From an uncultured Erythrobacter sp. (GTDB taxonomy: Bacteria; Pseudomonadota; Alphaproteobacteria; Sphingomonadales; Sphingomonadaceae), in the NCBI GenBank assembly GCA_937969505.1, contig CALBWA010000009.1:1-64000 (forward strand): a DNA stretch of 64,000 bases, in the 5' to 3' direction. Shown piece by piece: positions 10,303-19,908 of this stretch. The position numbers and the translations under genes are program-made. The notes below the pieces were generated by a model. It saw only the letters and a list, made by a program, of their open reading frames with translations, had not been told where the DNA came from and ran no database searches. Every line of letters begins with the position of its first letter. The first letter of the stretch is position 1.

Positions 10303-10812
10303 ATGATGAGGCAGCAAGAGCCACAATTGACAGCAGATGATGACGCCGCACCGGTGGACATGCTGGCAGCCTTGTTCGAGGCCAGAGGCTGGCCGTGCGA
10401 AATCATCTCTGAAGATGAGGTTAGCTGCGAGGTTCAGGGCAGCTGGACCAAATATCAATTGCGCGCGATTTGGCGCAAGGAAGACCATGTTCTGCAAATG
10501 CTCTGCCTGCCTGACATTCGCGTGGCGGATGACAAGCTGAGCCAAGCGTATGAATTGGTCGCCATGATCAATGAACAGATGTGGCTCGGCCATTTCGACG
10601 TGTGGTCCAATGGCAAGGTGCTGCTGTATCGCCATGGTGCCTTACTGGGTGACGAGGGACTGCTGAGCATTTCTCAGGCGCAGGCTTTGGCGGAAAACGC
10701 GATTGATGAATGCGATCGTTTCTATCCCGCTTTCCAATTTGTGCTGTGGGGGGACAAAAGCCCCCGTGCGGCGCTGGACAGCGCGCTTGTCGACGCCGCC
10801 GGAGAAGCCTAA
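10303..10812 (+). CDS. YbjN domain-containing protein
   Basis: The 169-aa product matches the YbjN/type III secretion chaperone-like fold as found in many alphaproteobacteria: an acidic N-terminus, then MLAALFEARGWPCEIISEDEV, a beta-sheet core, and an LSQAYELVAMINEQMW helix. I chose the ATG at 10303, preceded by a GA-rich stretch, rather than the ORF-track start at 10228. It sits between the SPOR protein and proC on the same strand, an arrangement I believe is common in alphaproteobacteria. The molecular function of this family is poorly known; a chaperone or regulatory role is only inferred from the fold. Confidence 0.75.
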   Translation: MMRQQEPQLTADDDAAPVDMLAALFEARGWPCEIISEDEVSCEVQGSWTKYQLRAIWRKEDHVLQMLCLPDIRVADDKLSQAYELVAMINEQMWLGHFDVWSNGKVLLYRHGALLGDEGLLSISQAQALAENAIDECDRFYPAFQFVLWGDKSPRAALDSALVDAAGEA

Positions 10813-10847
10813 GTCTTCGCCGCTGTTGAGATGCGGGGAATGCGGTG

Positions 10848-11657
10848 ATGGCTGATTTTGAGAAAATGCTGATTATTGGCTGCGGCAATATGGGCGGCGC
10901 GATGCTGGCCGGATGGTTGCAGGCGGGCGTCCCTGCATCACGGTTTGAAGTGCTGGACCCAGCCATGGAGCGATCGCCCGATGGCGTGGTGCTGCATCGC
11001 AGCGCGCCCGATACGCTTCAGCATGACTGCGTGTTGCTGGGTTTCAAGCCGCAACAGCTCAATGCGCTCGCGCCAGGCATGCAGGATCTGACGCGGGGCA
11101 AGACGGTCTTTTCGCTATTGGCGGGGATCGAGGTGGCGATGCTTCAATCCGCATTTCCGGATGCCTCAGCGCATATCCGCGTGATGCCCAATCTGGCGGC
11201 ACGTATCGGCAAGTCTCCGGTTATCCTGACGGGCACAGGCCTGGACGAAGAGGCGAGGGAGACTGCGCGCGGCCTGTTTGACCAGCTTGGCAGCGCCATG
11301 TGGCTGGATGATGAGGCCAAGTTCGACCTTGTGACGGCGCTAGCCGGATCGGGACCGGGCTTTGTCTATCGCTTCATTGATGCTTTGTCGGGTGCTGCTC
11401 AAGAATTGGGGATTGAAGCGTCAATGGCAGAGGCTCTGGCGCTCACCATGGTGGAGGGGGCAAGCCAATTGGCGGCTCAATCTGATCATACGCCTGCCCA
11501 ATTGGCCGACCGTGTGGCCAGCCCCGGCGGGATGACGCGCGAGGGTCTGGATGTGCTGGATGCTGACGAGGCGTTGAAAAAGCTTTTGATTGCAACACTT
11601 AAGGCGACAGCGGACAAGGGTGGTGCTTTGGCAGAGGCGGCCCGCGGCGACAGTTAA
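10848..11657 (+). CDS. proC: Pyrroline-5-carboxylate reductase ProC
   Basis: ProC reduces pyrroline-5-carboxylate to proline with NAD(P)H, the last step of proline synthesis. The 269-aa protein has the Rossmann motif IIGCGNMGGAMLAGW at the N-terminus, the VMPNLAARIGKS segment, and the C-terminal dimer domain with the family signature containing VASPGGMTREGL. A GTG lies directly before the chosen ATG and would add one residue. Together with proB at 17.3 kb the window holds two of the three proline biosynthesis steps; proA is not in the window. Confidence 0.95.
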   Translation: MADFEKMLIIGCGNMGGAMLAGWLQAGVPASRFEVLDPAMERSPDGVVLHRSAPDTLQHDCVLLGFKPQQLNALAPGMQDLTRGKTVFSLLAGIEVAMLQSAFPDASAHIRVMPNLAARIGKSPVILTGTGLDEEARETARGLFDQLGSAMWLDDEAKFDLVTALAGSGPGFVYRFIDALSGAAQELGIEASMAEALALTMVEGASQLAAQSDHTPAQLADRVASPGGMTREGLDVLDADEALKKLLIATLKATADKGGALAEAARGDS

Positions 11658-11686
11658 CCAGATGCAAGTTTTGCAACTCGGTTTTG

Positions 11687-11715
11687 CTTGAAAAATTCGC
11701 GTTTAACACCGATAT
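11687..11715 (+). promoter_or_regulatory. Candidate sigma-70 promoter for the BI-1 family gene
   Basis: CTTGAA at 11687 and CGATAT at 11710 are separated by 17 bases, close to the alphaproteobacterial housekeeping pattern CTTGAC-N17-CTATAT. It lies about 50 bases upstream of the next start codon, in the gap after proC. This is a pattern match only. Confidence 0.4.
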
Positions 11716-11766
11716 TGGGTGCAACAGGCGCTATGGTGCGCCCATCATTTCGGAGTGACAACCATC

Positions 11767-12501
11767 ATGGCTGAATGGAACGAACAACAGCGTTCGCAAC
11801 AGCAGAGCTTTACTGGGGCATCAGTTCCCCGGACAGGCGAGGTATTTGACGAGGGCCTGCGCAAGCACATGCTCTCGATTTACAATTACATGACATCGGG
11901 AATTTTGTTGACCGGTGTGGTCGCATTGCTGACCGCGCGCTCGGGCTTGGCAATTTCCTTTGCCAGCGGCCCGATGATGTGGCTGGTGGCATTGTCGCCT
12001 TTAGCGGTCGTGATCGCGATGAGCTTCGGCCGCAATAAATTCAGTCAGGGCACGCTTCAGATGATGTTCTGGGGTTTTGCGATCCTGATGGGGCTGTCGC
12101 TGTCCACGATCTTCCTCGTTTATACCGGTGCATCTATCGCAGCGACCTTCTTTGCGACAGCGGGCGCCTTTGCTGGTTTGAGCCTTTACGGATACACCAC
12201 CAAGAAGGATTTGTCCGGCTGGGGCAGCTTCTTGATCATGGGCGTAGTCGGTCTGATTATCGCCAGCGTGATCAATATGTTCCTTGGTTCAGGTACTATG
12301 GAACTGGTCATCAGCTTCCTGGGTGTGCTGATTTTCGCAGGTCTCACCGCATATGACACGCAACGTTTGAAGACCGAATACAGCATGTATCGCGGCACAG
12401 AATACGCTGGAAAGGCGATCATTCTGGGCGCACTCAGCCTGTATCTCGACTTCATCAACATGTTCCTGTTCCTGCTGCGCTTCATGGGTTCACGCGAGTA
12501 A
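11767..12501 (+). CDS. Bax inhibitor-1/YccA family membrane protein
   Basis: This 244-aa integral membrane protein has about seven hydrophobic segments after a polar N-terminus of about 45 residues. The conserved C-terminal part of the BI-1 (TMBIM) family is visible: LTAYDTQRLK, followed by ALSLYLDFINMFLFLLRFMG. Bacterial relatives include E. coli YccA, which modulates FtsH, and BsYetJ, a pH-sensitive calcium leak. I start at the ATG that follows CGGAGTGACAACC; the ORF-track start is further upstream. The gene is flanked by a candidate promoter and a strong terminator, so it is probably transcribed alone. Confidence 0.88.
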   Translation: MAEWNEQQRSQQQSFTGASVPRTGEVFDEGLRKHMLSIYNYMTSGILLTGVVALLTARSGLAISFASGPMMWLVALSPLAVVIAMSFGRNKFSQGTLQMMFWGFAILMGLSLSTIFLVYTGASIAATFFATAGAFAGLSLYGYTTKKDLSGWGSFLIMGVVGLIIASVINMFLGSGTMELVISFLGVLIFAGLTAYDTQRLKTEYSMYRGTEYAGKAIILGALSLYLDFINMFLFLLRFMGSRE

Positions 12502-12556
12502 TCGCCAACCTGTGATGTCAGCATGCGGACTACCGCAAGCAGGACTCGCTTTATCG

Positions 12557-12594
12557 ATGCCCGGGCAGCCAAGCGCTTCCCGGGCATTTTCTTT
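12557..12594 (+). terminator. Rho-independent terminator after the BI-1 gene
   Basis: ATGCCCGGG and CCCGGGCAT form a perfect 9-base stem around a 13-base loop, followed at once by TTTTCTTT. It ends the transcript of the BI-1 family gene. Confidence 0.85.
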
Positions 12595-12682
12595 GCTTTA
12601 GGATCGGTTTACCGGTTGGATTCAGCTTCGCGAAAGGCAGGGCTGGGCACATTCAACGCGACGGACGGGAGAGCTACGGCTT

Positions 12683-13762
12683 ATGAGCGCGAAAACTAAA
12701 GCGGGTTTGAGAATCTTTACGGTGGCAGCCGCTGTGACCGTATTGGCCGCATGCGCAACGCCGCCGCCTCCTCCGCCGCCTCCGCCACCACCACCGCCTC
12801 CTCCGGTGGTCGAGGTTATTCCACCACGGCCAACCCCTCCCGGTGGAGCGGTTGAATTTATGGCCATTCCCTCGGTCGGCCTAAACGGTGTGCGCCAGAC
12901 GGTTAATGCCGGGATCAGCGACACCCAGACGGTTTGGAATGTGCGTTCTGGCCTGAATGTGGCCGCGTTGAATTGCACCCGGTTTGAACACGCCGCGCTG
13001 GTGGAAAATTATCGCGCCTATCTGAAGGTGCACTCGCGTGAATTGGCCCGCGCCAATCGCAATTTGGGCCGCGAATTTCGTGCCGAGCACGGTCGTTCCT
13101 ACCGCAATGTGCAGGACAGTTATATGACGCAGGTCTATAACTATTTCGCGCTTCCCCCTGCGCTGGCTGATTTCTGCGATGTGGCGTTGGAACTGAGCCG
13201 CGAAGTTATAACGGTACAACCTGGTGGATTGGGCGAATATTCCCCGATTGCGCTTGGCCGGATGGAAGCCGTGTTCGAAAACTTCTATCGTTCATTCGAG
13301 CAATATCGCACTGATGTTGCCGCATGGGATGCGCGATATGGTCCCAATCATGGGCTAGCGACATCCAGCTTTGGTCCGGCTGGTGAAACGGTCAACCTTC
13401 AGGCTCGATACCCAGCACCGGCAACCACGTCAGATGCCGGGTCTTTGGTTGGTCCTGTTGGCCCTGTTGGCGGTGTCGTGCCAGCGGACACGCCTATCAC
13501 CAGCACCTATACTCCACCTTCAACCGCAGCCTCATTGACGGCGGCGCAAGTTTCTTCATCTGAGCTCACACCGGAAATCACGACTGAAGACGTGGTCGAA
13601 GAACTGAGCGAAGAGGCTTTGCCTGCCCGTCCGCCGGTAACAGACATTGCCGATGCGGCAGAGGCAGCCGAAGAGGCTGAGGCCAACGATGCGCCTGCAA
13701 ATACGGTGCAGTTCGTCTCTCAACCCGTGGTCCAGCCACAGGCTCCTACGCCCGAGGGCTGA
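12683..13762 (+). CDS. Putative lipoprotein with polyproline run
   Basis: The N-terminus is a lipoprotein signal peptide (basic MSAKTK, hydrophobic core, lipobox LAAC), so the mature protein should be acylated at the cysteine. Two residues later comes a run of 15 prolines, then VVEVIPPRPTPPGG. The middle (about 55-220) looks globular, with a segment containing two cysteines (LNCTRFE and FCDVALE) that could form a disulfide. The C-terminal third is acidic and rich in Ala, Glu and Thr. I do not recognise the family. The coding signal is sound and the gene stands alone between a terminator and the riboswitch region. Confidence 0.7.
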   Translation: MSAKTKAGLRIFTVAAAVTVLAACATPPPPPPPPPPPPPPPVVEVIPPRPTPPGGAVEFMAIPSVGLNGVRQTVNAGISDTQTVWNVRSGLNVAALNCTRFEHAALVENYRAYLKVHSRELARANRNLGREFRAEHGRSYRNVQDSYMTQVYNYFALPPALADFCDVALELSREVITVQPGGLGEYSPIALGRMEAVFENFYRSFEQYRTDVAAWDARYGPNHGLATSSFGPAGETVNLQARYPAPATTSDAGSLVGPVGPVGGVVPADTPITSTYTPPSTAASLTAAQVSSSELTPEITTEDVVEELSEEALPARPPVTDIADAAEAAEEAEANDAPANTVQFVSQPVVQPQAPTPEG

Positions 13763-13861
13763 TTAGCGTCATCTTCGATAAACGCAGGCTTGCGCCATAG
13801 CTGCGGCGGGCCTATTGCCGCGCCTGTGAAAGACAGAGCGTTGCTTTGAATTTCACAATTG

Positions 13862-14056
13862 CGTGCCGGTAACGGGAACACGGTGAGGGTGGTTTTACCA
13901 CCCAATGCCGTGGCTGTCCCTGCAACTGTAAGCGGCGAGCGCGATGCCAATGCGGCTCCTTTTTTGATGGGGAGCAGCAGCCACTGGGCGGTCGAAAGAT
14001 CACCCGGGAAGGTTGGTAAGGCGCAGCGACCCGTGAGCCAGGAGACCGACCGGAAC
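13862..14056 (+). promoter_or_regulatory. Cobalamin riboswitch
   Basis: The region carries the conserved blocks of the B12 riboswitch in order: GCCGGTAACGGGAAC, GGCTGTCCCTGCAACTGTAA, GCCACTGGGC, CCCGGGAAGG, and the B12 box GAGCCAGGAGACCG near the 3' end. It lies upstream of a BtuB-type receptor gene on the same strand, the usual arrangement. No clear terminator was seen between it and the start codon, so control may act on translation or on a structure in the 180-base stretch 14057-14238. Confidence 0.93.
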
Positions 14057-14238
14057 GTGTCGCTCTTGCCCGGCTCAGGAATTGGCCAGGCGCGAAACTC
14101 TTCGTCTGAGCGACGATGTGCGGTTGGGACCGCTACGGTGTATTGGCATGGCGTGTGCGTCCGCTGGCCAACATAGCCGGCCGCTTGTGCGGTTGATCCC
14201 GACCCTCTGGTTGCTCTGGCGCATGAGGATGTTTTACA

Positions 14239-16173
14239 ATGAAATTTACAATTCACCGATTGGGCGGTCTCGCCCTATGCGCGCCCTTGTGCGCGTCCAT
14301 TTCGGCACTGGCGCAAGAAAATGAGCAGGAAGCGGCAAGCGACCGTGATGCCATTATCGTTGCGGCTACACGCTCTGCCGAAGCGGTTGAGGCAACCGAA
14401 TATACCGGATCGGTCACGATCCTGTCAGCTGATGACGTGCGCAATCGTCAAACCCGCGAATTGGCCGATATTCTGCGCGATGTTCCCGGCGTTGCGGTCA
14501 ATGGCAGCCCAGGTCTGACCCAGATCCGCCTGCGCGGCAGCGAAGGCAATCATGTGCTGGTGCTGGTTGACGGGATTGAGGCGGCCAGTCCGTTCAGTGG
14601 CGAGACCGACATTGGCACATTGCAAACCGAAATCGGCGCGCGGGTGGAAATCCTGCGCGGGCCGCAAAGCGCTCTGTATGGATCGGATGCGGTTGCCGGC
14701 GTTGTTGCCTATCATTCTGCCTCGGGACGCGATCTGAGCGGCGTCTCGGCCCGGTTTGAAGCTGGTTCGCAAGGACGCTTTAATGCGGCTGCGCGCGCTG
14801 GATTTGCGGGCGAGACGAGCGATCTGGCAATAAGCGCTGCCTTTGTCAGCAGCGATGGCGAGCCCAATGCCAGAGGCGGTACACGCGATCTTGGCTTCGA
14901 CAGCCTAACCCTGTCCGGCAAGGGTAATTGGGAAATTGCTCCATCGCTGTCGCTGCGGGCGGTGGGCCGATATGTTACGACCGAGGGTGATTTCAACGAT
15001 CAAGATTTTGACTCCACCAGCCCAACCTTGGGTTTCGTGCTCGACAGTCCCGGTGTGTATTACGAAAATGAGGCGATTTATGCGTTGGTCGGCGCAAGTT
15101 TTACCGCAAGCGACGCGTGGAGCCACGACATATCCGGCCAGATTGCCGATATCACGCGCGATACTTTCTCCGGCGATTTGCGCACCAGCGGTAACGTGGG
15201 CCAGCGCCTGAAGGGGTCTTATGTCACAACGTTGGTGCTGGGCGGACCTGTGTTCCAGCACACGCTGACGGCGGCTGTTGATGTGGAGCGTGAGAAGTTT
15301 CGCAACAACGATCCCTTCGGATCGGCATTTTCCGGATTTCGCACAGCCAGCAACACCGGATTGGTGGGCGAGTATCGTCTGACCGGTGATCGATTCGATC
15401 TGTCCGCTGCGGTGCGTCAGGACTTCAACAATCGCTTTCAAGACGCAACAACATTCCGTATTGCTGCCGGGGTTCAGGCCGGGCCATCAACCCGATTGCG
15501 GGCTGCGGGTGGTTCGGGCATCAAAAATCCCGGATTTTTCCAGCTGTTCGGCTTTTTCGATGGCCGGTTTATCGGCAATCCTGAGCTGAAGGCGGAAAAA
15601 TCTTCGGGCTGGGAAGTGGGAGTAGATCAAAGCTTCGCCAATGATGCCGTGTTGTTGTCGCTGACCTATTTCAACGACGAGTTGAAGGACGAAGTGTTCA
15701 CCGCATTTCCTGCACCAGATTTCTTGGCGACCCCGCTCAATCGGGACACCACCTCAACACGCCAAGGTATCGAAGTGTCGGCCAATGCGCGCTTGGGTGC
15801 AGGTTTCACTTTGGATGCGGCCTACAGCTGGCTCGATGCAGAGGAAAATGGCGAGGAAGAGGTGCGCCGCCCCGATCACATCGCTTCGGCCGCACTCAAT
15901 TGGGTGTCGAGCGATGATCGCGCCTCTGCCAATGTAGTCGTGCGATACAATGGCTCTGCACAAGATGTCGCTTTCACCGACCCCAGCTTTGTTCCGGTGC
16001 GGGTCACGCTGGACGAATTTACCTTGGTGAATATCAACCTTGGCTATCGTTTGAGTGACCAGGTGGAGCTGTTTGCGCGGGCGGAAAACCTGCTGGATGA
16101 AGACTATGAGCAAGTGTTCAGCTTCACCAATCCGGGCCGGTCAGTCATTGGCGGCGTGCGCATTTCGCTATGA
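14239..16173 (+). CDS. btuB: TonB-dependent vitamin B12 receptor (BtuB-like)
   Basis: This 644-aa outer-membrane protein starts with a signal peptide (to about residue 25), then a TonB-box-like DAIIVAATRS, a plug domain (ELADILRDVPGVAVNG, IRLRGSEGNHVLVLVDGIE, VEILRGPQSALYGSDAVAGVV) and a 22-strand beta barrel ending in GGVRISL with the C-terminal hydrophobic residue typical of porins. The upstream cobalamin riboswitch indicates that the ligand is a cobamide. ATG follows TGAGGATG. No btuFCD transport genes are nearby, so inner-membrane uptake must be encoded elsewhere. Confidence 0.92.
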   Translation: MKFTIHRLGGLALCAPLCASISALAQENEQEAASDRDAIIVAATRSAEAVEATEYTGSVTILSADDVRNRQTRELADILRDVPGVAVNGSPGLTQIRLRGSEGNHVLVLVDGIEAASPFSGETDIGTLQTEIGARVEILRGPQSALYGSDAVAGVVAYHSASGRDLSGVSARFEAGSQGRFNAAARAGFAGETSDLAISAAFVSSDGEPNARGGTRDLGFDSLTLSGKGNWEIAPSLSLRAVGRYVTTEGDFNDQDFDSTSPTLGFVLDSPGVYYENEAIYALVGASFTASDAWSHDISGQIADITRDTFSGDLRTSGNVGQRLKGSYVTTLVLGGPVFQHTLTAAVDVEREKFRNNDPFGSAFSGFRTASNTGLVGEYRLTGDRFDLSAAVRQDFNNRFQDATTFRIAAGVQAGPSTRLRAAGGSGIKNPGFFQLFGFFDGRFIGNPELKAEKSSGWEVGVDQSFANDAVLLSLTYFNDELKDEVFTAFPAPDFLATPLNRDTTSTRQGIEVSANARLGAGFTLDAAYSWLDAEENGEEEVRRPDHIASAALNWVSSDDRASANVVVRYNGSAQDVAFTDPSFVPVRVTLDEFTLVNINLGYRLSDQVELFARAENLLDEDYEQVFSFTNPGRSVIGGVRISL

Positions 16174-16182
16174 TGGAAAATT

Positions 16183-16207
16183 GGCGGGAGGGCGTAACCC
16201 TCTCGCC
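16183..16207 (+). terminator. Hairpin after btuB
   Basis: GGCGGGAGGG and CCCTCTCGCC pair around a five-base loop with one G-T wobble. There is no uridine tract, so it may be a transcript-end or mRNA-stabilising hairpin between btuB and obgE rather than an intrinsic terminator. Confidence 0.4.
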
Positions 16208-16228
16208 AAATCCGCCAGAAGCGAATAG

Positions 16229-17293
<1,065 letters not shown>

Positions 17294-17296
17294 CGC

Positions 17297-18418
17297 ATGG
17301 TTCTGACGTCTCTTTCCGACCTTGGCCAAGCGCGGCGCATCGTGGTCAAAATCGGCAGCGCTCTGCTGGTGGAGCACGGCCAGCCCCGGTCCACATGGCT
17401 GGGCACCTTGGCAAAGGATATCAAGGCCTTGCGTGATGGCGGGGCCGATGTGATCGTGGTCAGTTCTGGCGCGATTGCGTTGGGCGCATCGGCGCTGAAT
17501 TTGAGCCACGGCGGACGCGGCAGCCTCGCCGATGCGCAGGCCGCCGCTGCTGTCGGGCAGATCGCTTTGGCGCGGCTGTGGTCGGAAAACCTGGCTGCAC
17601 ATGACCTCACAACAGCGCAATTACTCCTGACACTCGAAGATCTGGAAGACCGGCGACGCTATCTCAATGCCTCGGCAACGCTGGCCCGCCTGCTAGAGGC
17701 AGGATGCGTCCCGGTGGTCAACGAAAACGACAGCGTTGCGACCGAGGAAATCCGTTTTGGCGATAATGACCGGCTTGCTGCCCGCGTGGCGCAAGCCGCT
17801 GATGCCGATGTGGTGCTGCTGCTTTCAGACGTGGATGGATTGTATGACCGCGACCCGTCTGATGCAGGCGCATGCATTGTCCCGGTGGTGGAGGGGATCA
17901 CGAGCGAGACGCTCGCCATGGCCAGCACCGCATCATCATCGGGGATGGGGTCTGGCGGCATGACGTCAAAACTTCAGGCCGCCCAGATTGCAGAGCGCGC
18001 CGGAATTACGCTCGCCATCGTCAATGGCACTCCCGAAGGCCCGATTGCGAAGGCTGTCAGCGCAAATCGCGGTACGCTGTTCATGCCCCAGCGGCAGGAT
18101 GCCGGGCGAAAGGCATGGCTGGGGGGTCGCCTTGCCCCCAAGGGGACATTGCGGGTCGATGATGGATGTGCCGCTGCCTTGCGCGATGGTGCGAGCCTGC
18201 TTGCAGCTGGCATTGACGGCGTCACAGGGGATTTCCAGCGCGGCGATCTGGTCACGGTGCAAGGCAATGCTGGCAAAGTCATCGCGCAGGGTCTGGCCGA
18301 ATATGGCTGCGATGATCTGGCGCGGATTGCCGGCAAGCGCGAAGCTGATCAGGCAGATGCATTGGGGTATGCCCCGCGATCGGCGGTCATTCACCGCGAT
18401 CATTTGGTGCTGTTGTGA
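17297..18418 (+). CDS. proB: Glutamate 5-kinase ProB
   Basis: ProB phosphorylates glutamate at the gamma position, the first and feedback-regulated step of proline synthesis. The 373-aa protein has the amino acid kinase fold (IVVKIGSALLV, VIVVSSGAIALG, ENDSVATEEIRFGDNDRLAA) and a C-terminal PUA domain from about residue 275. Its stop codon overlaps the GTG start of the downstream epimerase-like gene. Confidence 0.95.
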   Translation: MVLTSLSDLGQARRIVVKIGSALLVEHGQPRSTWLGTLAKDIKALRDGGADVIVVSSGAIALGASALNLSHGGRGSLADAQAAAAVGQIALARLWSENLAAHDLTTAQLLLTLEDLEDRRRYLNASATLARLLEAGCVPVVNENDSVATEEIRFGDNDRLAARVAQAADADVVLLLSDVDGLYDRDPSDAGACIVPVVEGITSETLAMASTASSSGMGSGGMTSKLQAAQIAERAGITLAIVNGTPEGPIAKAVSANRGTLFMPQRQDAGRKAWLGGRLAPKGTLRVDDGCAAALRDGASLLAAGIDGVTGDFQRGDLVTVQGNAGKVIAQGLAEYGCDDLARIAGKREADQADALGYAPRSAVIHRDHLVLL

Positions 18419-19338
18419 CCGAAGCCGCGCCCGTAGCGGTCACCGGGGGGACCGGGTTCGTTGGTCACGCGGTGCTGGATGCCCTGTGGCAATCCGACAC
18501 TGCAGTTCAGGCTCTGGCACGCAAGGTTCCCGGCGATGGACGCGCGCATGTGGAGTGGATTGCCGGCAATCTCGGCGACATGCCAGCGCTCGAACGCCTT
18601 GCAACCGGTTGCAGCGCGATGGTGCATATTGCCGGGCTCACCAATTCAACCGATCCAGCACAATTTGAGGCGGCTAATGTCACTGGCACAGCCAATGTCA
18701 TAGCAGCGATGAAACGCGCCGGGGTGAAACGGTTGGTGTTCGTATCGTCACTGGCAGCCCGAAAACCGGAATTGTCCGCCTATGGCGCGTCCAAGGCGCG
18801 GGCAGAAGCCTTGGTCGAGGCAAGCGGGCTCGACTGGACAATCGTGCGTCCGCCGGGCGTATATGGTCCGCGTGACGTGGATTATTTCGAGATGTTCCGC
18901 AGCGCCCGATGGGGCTTTGTACCCCTGCCACCGCGCGGGGCGAGTTCGATCATTCATGTCACCGATCTTGCGCAATTGCTGGTCACTCTTACGCAAAATT
19001 CGCCAGCAACCAGCAAGCATATTTTTGAGCCGGATGATGGCCGCACCGGGGGATGGAGCCACAAGGAACTGGCGACAGCTATCGGTAAAGCGGTGGGCAG
19101 GCCTGTTTTCGCGCCGCATCTTCCCGAAGCCTTTTTGCTGGCCGGGGCCCGGCTTGACGGATTGCTGCGCGGGAACAAGGCCCGGCTGACGCGCGACAGG
19201 GTTGGCTATATGAGCCATCCCAATTGGGTTTCGCGTTCGGATCGCGCGGTGCCTGAAAATGTCTGGACGCCAACAATTTCTGGTCCCGAGGGACTTCAAC
19301 AAACCGCGGATTGGTATCGCCGCGAAGGCTGGCTCTAG
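18415..19338 (+). CDS. NAD-dependent epimerase/dehydratase family (extended SDR) protein
   Basis: The 307-aa protein begins with a Rossmann motif (VAVTGGTGFVGHAVL) and has the SDR active-site pair as YGASK near residue 122, followed by TIVRPPGVYGPRD. These place it in the extended or atypical short-chain dehydrogenases, close to the UDP-glucose epimerase and NDUFA9-like groups. The substrate cannot be told from the sequence. The start is a GTG that overlaps the proB stop (GTGA), so it is translationally coupled to proB and probably cotranscribed with obgE. Confidence 0.8.
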   Translation: MTEAAPVAVTGGTGFVGHAVLDALWQSDTAVQALARKVPGDGRAHVEWIAGNLGDMPALERLATGCSAMVHIAGLTNSTDPAQFEAANVTGTANVIAAMKRAGVKRLVFVSSLAARKPELSAYGASKARAEALVEASGLDWTIVRPPGVYGPRDVDYFEMFRSARWGFVPLPPRGASSIIHVTDLAQLLVTLTQNSPATSKHIFEPDDGRTGGWSHKELATAIGKAVGRPVFAPHLPEAFLLAGARLDGLLRGNKARLTRDRVGYMSHPNWVSRSDRAVPENVWTPTISGPEGLQQTADWYRREGWL

Positions 19339-19436
19339 GCAACAGGGCTATGCATGGCCGCTGGATCGTATAGGATCAGTTGCAGGGCGCGTATCAATTG
19401 GTCTTCCGTTCTATCGGGATGACTTTGGGGGTTTAT

Positions 19437-19838
19437 ATGAAGAGAATTCTTGTTCTTTCTGCTTTGGTGGCTGTCGCCGCATGTTCAGAACCAACGGTTG
19501 AGGCTGAAGCCGAAGCAATCGAAGACGTGGTGGAGGCCGTGGCGGAACCCACCGCTCTTGATGGCGAGCCAACCGTGGGTACTTACACCGTCACCGGCGC
19601 AGACGGCTCCGTCGTCACGCAGGAAGTGAAAGCTGACGGCACCTTCACCAACACCATGGGCGACAGTGTGCAGACCGGCACCTGGGTGCAGAAATCACCT
19701 GACGTGTTTTGCACCACCAGCGATGCCGAGGGTGCCGCAGAAGAATGCAGCACGGAAAGCTACAATGATGACGGGGTTTGGGAATCGGTCGATGCCGAAG
19801 GCGAAACCTACATCGTGGAGCGTGTTGCTGCCGAGTAA
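19437..19838 (+). CDS. Small acidic lipoprotein
   Basis: The chosen ATG gives MKRILVLSALVAVAACSEP, a short lipoprotein signal peptide with lipobox VAAC, and 133 aa in total. After an acidic Glu/Ala stretch, residues of about 45-130 form a small beta-rich domain (VGTYTVTGADGSVVTQEVKADGTFTN) with two cysteines that could bond. I do not recognise a named family. A terminator follows, and the gene is convergent with cysH. Confidence 0.7.
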   Translation: MKRILVLSALVAVAACSEPTVEAEAEAIEDVVEAVAEPTALDGEPTVGTYTVTGADGSVVTQEVKADGTFTNTMGDSVQTGTWVQKSPDVFCTTSDAEGAAEECSTESYNDDGVWESVDAEGETYIVERVAAE

Positions 19839-19855
19839 TCGCGGCTCAAGCTGAC

Positions 19856-19901
19856 AAAGGGGGCAGGGGGCGCAATATCCGCGCTTTCCTGCCCCTTTTC
19901 T
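19856..19901. terminator. Shared terminator between a small lipoprotein gene and cysH
   Basis: AAAGGGGGCAGG and CCTGCCCCTTTT form a G/C stem with one bulged base and an internal GCGC pairing, followed by TTTTCT on the plus strand. On the minus strand it is followed by CCCTTTG. It sits between convergent genes and could end both transcripts. Confidence 0.7.
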
Positions 19902-19908
19902 ATCAGGA

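Noticed and set aside
12622-12978. 118-aa minus-strand ORF with a glycine run
   Set aside because: The glycine run is the reverse complement of the polyproline codons of the lipoprotein gene.
13720-14256. 178-aa minus-strand ORF opposite the cobalamin riboswitch
   Set aside because: It covers a structured RNA on the other strand and has no protein features.
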